NCBI GenBank assembly: GCA_029942065.1
Contig: JAPYTY010000038.1
Location: forward strand, 1-11,992
Length of the DNA: 11,992 nt
Direction of reading: 5' to 3'
Origin: Acidobacteriota bacterium
Lineage (GTDB): Bacteria; Acidobacteriota; UBA6911; RPQK01; JADFOI01
The number at the start of each line of letters is the position of its first letter. Position 1 is the stretch's first letter. Below, in pieces: positions 5,581 to 11,842 of this stretch. Below the pieces are notes generated by a model. The model made no database searches, had not been told where the DNA came from, and was given only the letters and a program-made list of their open reading frames with translations. Made by a program: the position numbers and the translations under genes.

Positions 5581-7400
5581 TGACGGAAATCAAGAAGCAT
5601 CAATACGACGTGCTGGTGGTGGGAGCGGGCGGGGCCGGCCTGCGCGCCGCCATCGAGGCCTCCGCTTCGGGACTGTCGGTCGGAATGGTGTGTAAATCGC
5701 TGCTCGGAAAGGCCCATACCGTCATGGCCGAAGGAGGTGTAGCCGCCTCCCTTGGATATGTGGATGACCGGGATGACTGGAAGGTCCATTTTGCCGACAC
5801 CATGCGGGGAGGTCAGTATCTGAACAACTGGAGAATGGCGGAGCTGCACGCCCGGGAAGCACCCGAGTGCGTGCTGGAGCTGGAGGCCTGGGGCGCCCTG
5901 TTTGATCGAACCCAGGACGGCCGGATCCTGCAACGCAACTTCGGAGGCCACAAGTACCCACGTCTGGCTCACGTTGGAGATCGCACCGGACTGGAAATGA
6001 TCCGAACGCTTCAAGACCATGGCATCCACCAGGGCATCAAGGTTCACATGGAATGTACCGTGATCAGCCTGCTCAAGGATGGCGACCGGGTGGTAGGTGC
6101 GCTGGGATACGAGCGCGAAAAGGGTCGGTTCCAGCTTTTTGAATGCCGGGCTATCGTCCTGGCGACGGGAGGCATCGGCAAGGCCTTCAAGGTAACCAGC
6201 AATAGCTGGGAATATACAGGCGACGGCCATGCCCTTGCCTATGAGGCCGGCGCCGAACTCACCGATATGGAATTCGTCCAGTTTCATCCCACTGGAATGG
6301 TCTGGCCTCCCAGTGTGCGCGGCATCCTGGTAACCGAAGGAGTTCGGGGCGAAGGAGGAATCCTTTACAACAGCGAGCGCCGGAGATTCATGTTCGACGA
6401 CATCCCCGACCTTTACAAAGACCAGACCGCCGACAATGAGGAGGAAGGTTGGCGTTATACCCAGGGAGACAAGGAAGCACGGCGACCGCCGGAACTCCTC
6501 ACCCGGGACCATGTGGCCCGCTGTATCGTTCGCCAGATCAAAGAGGGACGGGGCAGTCCTCATGATGGGGTTTACCTGGATATCGCCTGGATCAAGGAAA
6601 AATTACCCAAGGCCGCCCAGCACATCCAGAAAAAGCTTCCCAGCATGTACCACCAGTTCAAGGAACTGGCCGCCATCGACATCACCCAGGAAGCCATGGA
6701 GGTGGGGCCCACCACCCACTACGCGATGGGAGGAATTCGAGTGGATCCGGACTCTCAGATGTCCACCCTGCCGGGGCTTTTCGCAGCCGGGGAGTGCGCC
6801 GCGGGCCTGCACGGAGCCAACCGCCTGGGAGGCAACTCGCTGTCGGATCTACTGGTTTTCGGCAAGCGCTCCGGAAAACATGCGGCCGAGTTTGCCAAGG
6901 AAAATGGCTTTGGCCAGATCAACAACGACCAGGTAGAGGAAGTGACCCGCCAGGCCCTGGCTCCCTTTGAGCGGGCCGGCAGTTCCGACGGAGAGAGCCC
7001 CTACCAGATCCAGTACGACCTGCAGGAGATGATGCAAAGACAGGTGGGGATCGTGAGAAACGAAGAGGATCTACTCGATGCAGTCGAGGAAATAGGCAAG
7101 CTGCGTGAGCGGGCCGGTAAAGCTGCCTCCCCGGGCAACCGTGAATACAATCCAGGATGGCACGCCGCCCTGGATCTTCCCAATTTATTGACGGTGTCAG
7201 AGGCCGTCGCCGGTTCGGCTGTGAAACGCAAGGAAAGCCGGGGAGCCCAGGCCCGAGAGGATTTCTCCGAAAAGGATGAGGCCTTCTCGAAGGTCAATGT
7301 GGTGAGCTACAAGGGATCGGATGGGGAGATGAAGATCGAGTCTCGGGAAATTCCGGAAATGGGTGCCGACCTGAAGCAAATCATCGAGGAAATGAAGTAA
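5580..7400 (+). CDS. sdhA: Succinate dehydrogenase/fumarate reductase flavoprotein subunit
   Basis: A 606-residue FAD subunit that oxidises succinate to fumarate (or the reverse). Visible signatures are the dinucleotide fold VVGAGGAG (13-20), the covalent-FAD motif AHTVMAEGG with His46, FHPTGM (235-240), TEGVRGEGG with the catalytic-loop Arg256, the PTTHYAMGG substrate loop with His380, and the C-terminal FAD-binding LFAAGECA plus NRLGGNSL (400-421). The ATG at 5580 is chosen over an upstream TTG at 5565 because GGAG (5567-5570) is nine bases upstream and the ATG overlaps the sdhC stop as TGATG, implying coupled translation. The C-terminal domain is complete and the length is normal. Direction in vivo cannot be told from sequence; with an Sdh1-type anchor, succinate:quinone reduction is expected. 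Confidence 0.95.
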   Translation: MTEIKKHQYDVLVVGAGGAGLRAAIEASASGLSVGMVCKSLLGKAHTVMAEGGVAASLGYVDDRDDWKVHFADTMRGGQYLNNWRMAELHAREAPECVLELEAWGALFDRTQDGRILQRNFGGHKYPRLAHVGDRTGLEMIRTLQDHGIHQGIKVHMECTVISLLKDGDRVVGALGYEREKGRFQLFECRAIVLATGGIGKAFKVTSNSWEYTGDGHALAYEAGAELTDMEFVQFHPTGMVWPPSVRGILVTEGVRGEGGILYNSERRRFMFDDIPDLYKDQTADNEEEGWRYTQGDKEARRPPELLTRDHVARCIVRQIKEGRGSPHDGVYLDIAWIKEKLPKAAQHIQKKLPSMYHQFKELAAIDITQEAMEVGPTTHYAMGGIRVDPDSQMSTLPGLFAAGECAAGLHGANRLGGNSLSDLLVFGKRSGKHAAEFAKENGFGQINNDQVEEVTRQALAPFERAGSSDGESPYQIQYDLQEMMQRQVGIVRNEEDLLDAVEEIGKLRERAGKAASPGNREYNPGWHAALDLPNLLTVSEAVAGSAVKRKESRGAQAREDFSEKDEAFSKVNVVSYKGSDGEMKIESREIPEMGADLKQIIEEMK

Positions 7401-8140
7401 TGGCTACTGCAACCTTCCGAATCTGGCGTGGAGATCAACAGGGGGGAGAGTTCGCGCAGTATCAGACGGAAATCGATGAAGGAATGGTGGTCCTGGATGC
7501 CGTCTTGAAGATTCAAGCGGAGCAGGCCAGTGATCTGGCGGTACGCTGGAACTGCAAGGCGGGCAAATGTGGTTCCTGCTCGGCCGAGGTCAACGGAAAT
7601 CCCAGGCTCATGTGCATGACCCGCCTGAATGATATCCCTCTCCAGGAGCCTGTAACGATCGAACCCATGCAAAGTTTCCCGCCTCTGAAGGATCTGGTGA
7701 CGGACGTCTCATGGAACTTCCAGGCCAAGAAAAAGATCAAACCATTCAAGCCCCGCGCTCCGGAGCCGGACGGCACCTGGAGAATGGACCAGCGGGATGT
7801 GGACCGCGTGCAGGAGTTTCGAAAGTGCATCGAGTGCTTTCTCTGCCAGGATGTCTGCCACGTGCTCAGAGACCATCAGCTCCATGAGGAGTTCATCGGT
7901 CCCCGGCTTTTAGTTTACTCGGCCGCACTCGAGATGCATCCCCTGGACAGCGAGGACCGCCTCGACGATCTGGCCAATGCCAAGGGCATCGGTTACTGCA
8001 ACATCACCAAGTGCTGCACCAAGGCGTGTCCCGAGCACATTACCATCACCGACAACGCCATCATCCCGCTCAAGGAACGCGCGGTGGATCGCTTCTATGA
8101 TCCAGTGAGGCGGTTGTTTAGAGTGCTCGCGGGAGGCTAA
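7400..8140 (+). CDS. sdhB: Succinate dehydrogenase iron-sulphur subunit
   Basis: A 246-residue electron-transfer subunit linking the flavin to the membrane anchor. The N-terminal ferredoxin domain has the [2Fe-2S] ligands Cys52, Cys57, Cys60 and Cys72 (CKAGKCGSC, then PRLMC). The C-terminal domain has Cys143, Cys146, Cys149 and Cys153 (CIECFLCQDVC) and Cys200, Cys206 and Cys210 (CNITKCCTKACP), the normal spacing for the [4Fe-4S] and [3Fe-4S] centres. Cys205 is an extra neighbour not in the canonical set. The usual CP after the fourth Cys of the first group is CH here. GAGGA (7386-7390) lies nine bases before the ATG, which overlaps the sdhA stop as TAATG. It is the last gene of the C-A-B operon; no separate sdhD follows, consistent with a single-subunit anchor. 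Confidence 0.95.
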   Translation: MATATFRIWRGDQQGGEFAQYQTEIDEGMVVLDAVLKIQAEQASDLAVRWNCKAGKCGSCSAEVNGNPRLMCMTRLNDIPLQEPVTIEPMQSFPPLKDLVTDVSWNFQAKKKIKPFKPRAPEPDGTWRMDQRDVDRVQEFRKCIECFLCQDVCHVLRDHQLHEEFIGPRLLVYSAALEMHPLDSEDRLDDLANAKGIGYCNITKCCTKACPEHITITDNAIIPLKERAVDRFYDPVRRLFRVLAGG

Positions 8141-8151
8141 AGCCGCCCTTT

Positions 8152-8183
8152 TCGTGCAATCGTGCCGTCGTGCTTTCGTTCAA
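8152..8183 (+). repeat. Octamer tandem repeat, TCGTGCNN, four units
   Basis: Units TCGTGCAA, TCGTGCCG, TCGTGCTT and TCGTTCAA follow the sdhB stop by 11 bases. Part of this array (8150-8165) is a perfect 16-base inverted repeat with 8243-8258, so the convergent sdhB/MFS gap could fold into a long stem with a loop of about 77 bases. Confidence 0.75.
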
Positions 8184-8224
8184 ACCTGATTTCCTGCAAA
8201 TCATTCTCGGTCTGACCTAACCGA

Positions 8225-8256
8225 TTGCACAAAAGCACAAAAGCACGATTGCACGA
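8225..8256 (-). repeat. Octamer tandem repeat on minus strand, four units
   Basis: Read on the minus strand the units are TCGTGCAA, TCGTGCTT, TTGTGCTT and TTGTGCAA. The array lies ten bases from the end of the MFS gene and mirrors the array after sdhB, so each converging gene carries one array downstream of its stop, each running in that gene's direction. Confidence 0.75.
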
Positions 8257-8265
8257 AACGGCCCA

Positions 8266-9471
8266 TCAGGGCCGCTCCAGGACGAGGCGCTTGACGGGGG
8301 CTTCGTTAATCGGCCAATGCAGCAGTGCTGCAATCAGTCCCAGACCGATGGCGACATACCACACCATGTCGTATGAGCCGGTGGCGTCAAAAATGACTCC
8401 CCCCATCCACACTCCCACGAAAGCTCCTACCTGGTGACCGAGAAATACGATCCCGAACAAGGTGGATAAATACTGGACGCCGAAGATCTGTCCGATCAGG
8501 CCACTGGTCAAGGGCACCGTTCCCAGCCACAAAAATCCCATGGCCGAAGCAAAGATGAGAATTCCGAGATCGGAGGGAGGAAAAAACAGAAAGGCCGCGA
8601 TGACAAGAACTCTGGCCAGATAAAGTAGCGTCAGATTGTATTTCTTGCTGTATTTTCCTCCCATGAATCCCCAAAACAAGGAGCCGATGACATTGATCAA
8701 AGCAATCAGCGCCAGCGCCGTGGCCCCCAACCGAGCCGAGAAACCCAGATCCACGATGTAGGCGGGAAGGTGTGTAGCCATGAAGGTGACCTGAAATCCA
8801 CACACAAAAAACCCGGCGGTCAGCAGCCAGTAACCCCGGTGATGCCCTGCCTCCACAACCGCCTCCCCGAGAGGTTGGGACGGAAGCGGTTGGCGCCCAT
8901 CCTTTTTACGGCTACCCAGGCCGATCGCCAGGGGTATTACCAGCAAAGTCATCGCGGCCAGGGCAGCCAGAGCCAGGGCCCAGCCGTAAGACCCAATCAG
9001 CGCCTGTCCGAAGGGCAGGATCAAGACCTGGCCGAGAGAACCGCCCGCTGAGACCAGACCCAGGGCTGCGCTGCGATGTTTCTCGCTGACCACCCGGCCC
9101 ACGGCCCCCAGGATCACAACAAATGAAGTGGCGCTCAGGCTGAGGCCGATCAAAACTCCCGTGGTGAGATGCAGGGCCAGAGGCGAGGCAGCCTGAGACA
9201 TCATGAAAAGCCCGGCACTGTATCCAATCCCGCCCACAACTACCACCTTGCGAGCCCCATACTTGTCAGCCAGGATTCCCAGAAGGGGCTGGGTCAGACC
9301 CCACACGATATTTTGCAAGGCGATGGCCAGGGCAAAAATCTCCCGACCCCACCCATTTGCTTCAGAAACGGGTTGCAGGAAGAGCCCGAATGCCAGTCGA
9401 ATTCCGACGGCGATGGCCAGGATCATACTGCCGCAAATGAGTATTCCTGTTGCTGATTTCCTGGAAGTCAT
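8266..9471 (-). CDS. Major facilitator superfamily transporter, monocarboxylate/OFA-like
   Basis: A 401-residue protein with about 12 hydrophobic helices in two halves, the split being a charged loop near residues 185-215 (SRKKDGRQPLPSQ). Helix 1 carries GIRLAFGLFLQP (residues 23-34), a pattern of the bacterial monocarboxylate/oxalate-formate-like MFS branch, and the loop between helices 2 and 3 has motif A, GILADKYGARKV (65-76). The likely role is proton-linked uptake or exchange of a small organic acid, but the substrate cannot be read from sequence. Context with sdhCAB, convergent across a 125-base repeat gap, is suggestive of carboxylate use but not evidence of it. The ATG at 9469-9471 is the only good start; a clear Shine-Dalgarno is lacking. 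The C-terminus (NEAPVKRLVLERP) is short and basic. Confidence 0.85.
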   Translation of the reverse strand: MTSRKSATGILICGSMILAIAVGIRLAFGLFLQPVSEANGWGREIFALAIALQNIVWGLTQPLLGILADKYGARKVVVVGGIGYSAGLFMMSQAASPLALHLTTGVLIGLSLSATSFVVILGAVGRVVSEKHRSAALGLVSAGGSLGQVLILPFGQALIGSYGWALALAALAAMTLLVIPLAIGLGSRKKDGRQPLPSQPLGEAVVEAGHHRGYWLLTAGFFVCGFQVTFMATHLPAYIVDLGFSARLGATALALIALINVIGSLFWGFMGGKYSKKYNLTLLYLARVLVIAAFLFFPPSDLGILIFASAMGFLWLGTVPLTSGLIGQIFGVQYLSTLFGIVFLGHQVGAFVGVWMGGVIFDATGSYDMVWYVAIGLGLIAALLHWPINEAPVKRLVLERP

Positions 9472-9534
9472 GTTTTTTTAGCCCGGCGCGCCCCCCCTTG
9501 GGCATTCTTTCGGAAAGGACGAGGGGATGCAAGG

Positions 9535-9604
9535 TCGTGCGTTCGTACAGTGGTGTAGTCCGCTTCGCGGACTGGGGAAGTAGTGCAATGGCGTAGTGGT
9601 GCGG
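9535..9604 (+). repeat. Two short octamer arrays around a hairpin
   Basis: Units TCGTGCGT, TCGTACAG and TGGTGTAG (9535-9558), then TAGTGCAA, TGGCGTAG and TGGTGCGG (9581-9604), follow the eight-base period seen elsewhere but are more decayed. Between them lies a 7-bp hairpin, AGTCCGC-TTC-GCGGACT (9557-9573). Confidence 0.6.
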
Positions 9605-9624
9605 GATCGGTGCGACCTTGCTGT

Positions 9625-9643
9625 GGGCGCACTCAGAGCGCCC
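9625..9643. repeat. Short extragenic palindrome GGGCGC...GCGCCC
   Basis: A 6-bp perfect stem with a 7-base loop (GGGCGC-ACTCAGA-GCGCCC). It lies just outside the MITE-like element and has no T-tract, so it is listed as a REP-like palindrome rather than a terminator. Confidence 0.5.
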
Positions 9644-9650
9644 CTACTCT

Positions 9651-9789
9651 AGCCCGAAGTTGGCATAAATTGTCTACTACAGCGCCGCATCCATCCGCGC
9701 TGACTGTGTTGTGATTCCTTGGGCTCCTCGGCGTACTGCAGGAGTACGCCTGCGGTCCTTCGTTACGCCAACCTATGCAGAATCCGGGC
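9651..9789 (+). mobile_element. MITE-like element, left copy (internally deleted)
   Basis: About 139 bases matching, in inverted orientation, the 202-base element at 11521-11722. Over 9663-9755 I count by eye about 81 of 93 identical positions, including perfect runs ATCCGCGCTGACTGTGTTGTG minus its last base, and the downstream TTCCTTGGGCTCCTCGGCGT block. The distal end (CCAACCTATGCA, then CGGGC) also matches, but about 60 internal bases present in the right copy are missing. The two ends of this copy are imperfect inverted repeats of each other. No transposase is encoded. A target-site duplication was looked for and not seen. Confidence 0.6.
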
Positions 9790-9830
9790 TTGGCTGCTAA
9801 AACTCGCTCCTTTGGTCAGATAGCTGGCCC

Positions 9831-9898
9831 TTGTAGCGGCCGCTCTGTGAGCAGCTCTCCGGAATCGGCGCCTGAGGCGCCTCCCACATTCCGGAAAC
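9831..9898 (+). repeat. Nested-hairpin REP-like repeat, left copy
   Basis: Sixty-eight bases matching 11360-11428 on the opposite strand, with two mismatches and one one-base gap by my count. It consists of a GCCGCTC/GAGCAGC hairpin followed by TCCGGAAT ... ATTCCGGA arms (8 bp perfect) enclosing a GGCGCC-rich inner stem. It lies 53 bases beyond the stop codon of the NCS2 gene. Confidence 0.8.
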
Positions 9899-9950
9899 GT
9901 GGAATCTGGAACATAAAACGTGCCGGCCGAAAACCAGCGGCCGTGGCGCC

Positions 9951-11279
9951 TCAGTGAGTCAGGCAGATATAGCGGAGGACGAACAACAGCGCGAACACCC
10001 GGATCAAAAGAGGCACCTCTCTGAATCTCCCTGTTACCATTTTCAGCAGCGTATAGGAGATGAAACCAAAAGAGATTCCCTCCGTGATGCTGAACGTCAA
10101 GGGCATGATCAGAATGGTTAAGAAGGCGGGAATGGCTTCGGCGAAGCTGTCCCAATCAATCCGCTTCACTTGCCGCAGCATGTAACAACCAACGAGGATC
10201 AGGGCCGGAGCCACAACGGGATAAAGGACCAACCCCTCGCCTGGATCTATTCCGCCGGCGATCATTCGAACCAGCGGGGTAAAGAAGATTGCCACCAAAA
10301 ACAGACTTCCCGTGACCATATTGGCCAACCCGGTCCGCGCCCCGGCGCTGATGCCAGTTGCACTCTCCACATAACTGGTTACCGTCGAGGTTCCCAGTAA
10401 CGATCCCACCGTGGTTCCCACGGCATCGGATAAAAAGGCCCACCGAGCCCGCGGTAGGGTTCCGTCGGGTTTGAGAAGCCCAGCCTCCTGAGTGACGCTG
10501 ATCAGAGTTCCGACCGTGTCAAACAGATCCAAAAAGAAAAAAATGAAAATGACGGATACCATTCCCATCTGAAGCGCTCCCCACACATCCAGCTGCAACA
10601 AGGTCGGTGTGATCGAGGGGACAGGTCCTACCAGACCCTGATATTCGAGCATGCCGGTGGCCAGCCCGGCCAGAACGGTGGCCAGAATGCCCAACAAAAT
10701 GGCGGCTCGGACTTCCAGGGCCAGCAAAACGGCCATGACCGTCAGTCCAAAAAGGGACAAAAGGACGGGGCCGGAGGTCAGCTGACCCAACCCGACCAGT
10801 GTCCCCGGATTATCGACGATCATCCCGCTCCACTCGAACCCAACAACGGCGATCAGTAGGCCGATCCCCACGGCAATGGCATTTTTCAAGGTAGCGGGGA
10901 TTGCATGGAGGAGTCGCTCCCTGAGTCCCACCAACGAGAGCACCAGAAACAGAACCCCGGAAATGAAGATAGCTCCCAGGGCCTGCTGCCAGGTATACCC
11001 CAGTGTCAGAACCACCACATAGGTAAAAAAGAAATTATGGCCCATGGCCGGGGCTAGCGAGATGGGATAATTGGCCACCAGTCCCATCATGAAGGTGGCC
11101 ACGGCACTGGCCACACAGGTTGCCACCAGAGCCGACTCCAGATCCATCCCGGCCGCGTTCATCACCACCGGCTGCACGAAGATGATGTAGGAAAGGGTCA
11201 TGAAGGTGGTCGCTCCACCGTAGACCTCCCTTTGCCAGGTGGTGTTGTGTTCGGTGAGTTTGAAGAAGCGGTCCAGCAT
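9951..11279 (-). CDS. NCS2-family permease, AzgA-type purine transporter
   Basis: A 442-residue, roughly 14-helix membrane protein, normal length for AzgA-like guanine/hypoxanthine permeases. Signatures are TTFMTLSYIIFVQP (24-37), PAMGHNFFFTY in helix 3 (77-87), DLFDTVGTLISV (251-262), and GTSTVTSYVESATGISAGARTGL (296-318). It probably imports purine bases with protons; the exact base is not readable. I start at the ATG at 11277-11279 because MLDRFFKL is the usual family beginning and a GCGAGG lies just upstream; an in-frame ATG at 11309 would add ten residues (MDGYAGGEAK). His81 sits where many AzgA proteins have a hydrophobic residue in MG-x-N, so substrate preference may differ. The stop codon lies in CACTGAGGCGCC, a word of the neighbouring REP-like repeat, so the C-terminus was perhaps created by it. 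The gene is enclosed by inverted composite repeats. Confidence 0.9.
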   Translation of the reverse strand: MLDRFFKLTEHNTTWQREVYGGATTFMTLSYIIFVQPVVMNAAGMDLESALVATCVASAVATFMMGLVANYPISLAPAMGHNFFFTYVVVLTLGYTWQQALGAIFISGVLFLVLSLVGLRERLLHAIPATLKNAIAVGIGLLIAVVGFEWSGMIVDNPGTLVGLGQLTSGPVLLSLFGLTVMAVLLALEVRAAILLGILATVLAGLATGMLEYQGLVGPVPSITPTLLQLDVWGALQMGMVSVIFIFFFLDLFDTVGTLISVTQEAGLLKPDGTLPRARWAFLSDAVGTTVGSLLGTSTVTSYVESATGISAGARTGLANMVTGSLFLVAIFFTPLVRMIAGGIDPGEGLVLYPVVAPALILVGCYMLRQVKRIDWDSFAEAIPAFLTILIMPLTFSITEGISFGFISYTLLKMVTGRFREVPLLIRVFALLFVLRYICLTH

Positions 11280-11327
11280 CTTGGCCTCGCCACCAGCATA
11301 ACCATCCACCCTGTGAAACTCGTGGGG

Positions 11328-11351
11328 TCGTTCTTTCGTTCTTTCGTGCCG
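11328..11351 (+). repeat. Octamer tandem repeat, TCGTTCTT type, three units
   Basis: TCGTTCTT, TCGTTCTT and TCGTGCCG in an eight-base period directly upstream of the NCS2 gene. It belongs to the same degenerate family as the other arrays. Confidence 0.65.
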
Positions 11352-11359
11352 GATGCGGT

Positions 11360-11428
11360 GTTTCCGGAATGTGGGAGGCGCCTCAGTGCGCCGATTCCGG
11401 AGAGCCGCTCATAGAGCGGCCGCTACAA
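11360..11428 (-). repeat. Nested-hairpin REP-like repeat, right copy
   Basis: Inverted copy of 9831-9898. It contains the perfect hairpin GCCGCTC-ATA-GAGCGGC (11404-11420) and the arms TCCGGAAT/ATTCCGGA enclosing GGCGC-CTCAGT-GCGCC. A 22-base exact fragment of it recurs at 4053-4074. Confidence 0.8.
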
Positions 11429-11451
11429 CGGGGCCGCCACACCTCGAAAAA

Positions 11452-11479
11452 CCGAAATCCGAAGTCCCAAATCCGAAGC
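11452..11479 (+). repeat. Heptamer tandem repeat, CCGAAAT-type, four units
   Basis: Four seven-base units, CCGAAAT, CCGAAGT, CCCAAAT and CCGAAGC, with more decayed units to about 11500. This is a second short-tandem family, distinct in period and sequence from the octamers. It lies between the REP-like repeat and the right MITE-like element. Confidence 0.65.
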
Positions 11480-11520
11480 CGGATGAAATTCAAAATCCGA
11501 TTATTTTCCACGCGGAGCCT

Positions 11521-11722
11521 CGCCCGCATTATGCATAGGTTGTCTTCGTTCCTCAGATGAAGGCGGCGTCACGAAGAGCCGCAAGCGCTGCGATGACAAG
11601 GCGTGCGACGAAGGGCCCCGCAGGAATATTCTTGCAGTACGCCGAGGAGCCCAAGGAAGCACAACACAGTCAGCGCGGATGATGGCGGCACTGCAGCAGA
11701 CAATTCATGCACAATGCGGACT
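11521..11722 (-). mobile_element. MITE-like element, right copy (full length)
   Basis: About 202 bases without coding content, bounded by 24-base terminal inverted repeats (11521-11544 and 11699-11722) that agree at 18 of 24 positions; shared core CCGCATT, TGCAT and TTGTC. It is the fuller form of the element at 9651-9789 and lies in the opposite orientation. No transposase and no convincing target-site duplication are seen, so mobility is inferred from structure and copy number only. Confidence 0.55.
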
Positions 11723-11842
11723 CAACGACGCGTTTCTCCACTCCGAGCGTCAGCGAGGAGTTTCTCTGCGCGCGAAGTGCGCTTCTCCCGCCCCTTGGCC
11801 ACAGACCACAAAACACCACCTATGTTATCTTGACCTGCGATC
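11723..11842. other. Upstream region of the spermidine-synthase-like gene
   Basis: About 120 bases with a small GCGC-GAAGT-GCGC hairpin (11771-11783) and a -10-like TATCTT (11826-11831) eleven bases before the next ATG. No -35 or Shine-Dalgarno is convincing. Confidence 0.3.

Noticed and set aside
5529..6563. 344-codon minus-strand frame opposite sdhA
   Set aside because: It is the antisense shadow of a strongly supported sdhA; no domain pattern was recognised in its translation.
8150..8258. Intrinsic terminator between sdhB and the MFS gene
   Set aside because: The inverted repeat has a loop of about 77 bases and no T-tract, so it was kept only as a repeat structure.
9557..9573. Hairpin AGTCCGC-TTC-GCGGACT as a terminator
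   Set aside because: No T-run follows on either strand, and it lies upstream of the minus-strand MFS start, not after a gene end.
9651..11722. Composite transposon with insertion sequences at both ends
   Set aside because: The flanking elements are at most about 200 bases and encode no transposase, so at best they are non-autonomous elements.
11353..11833. Several 60-76 codon frames in the gap before the spermidine-synthase-like gene
   Set aside because: They translate the REP-like, heptamer and MITE-like repeats; composition is Arg/Ser/Pro-rich and overlapping frames are equally long.
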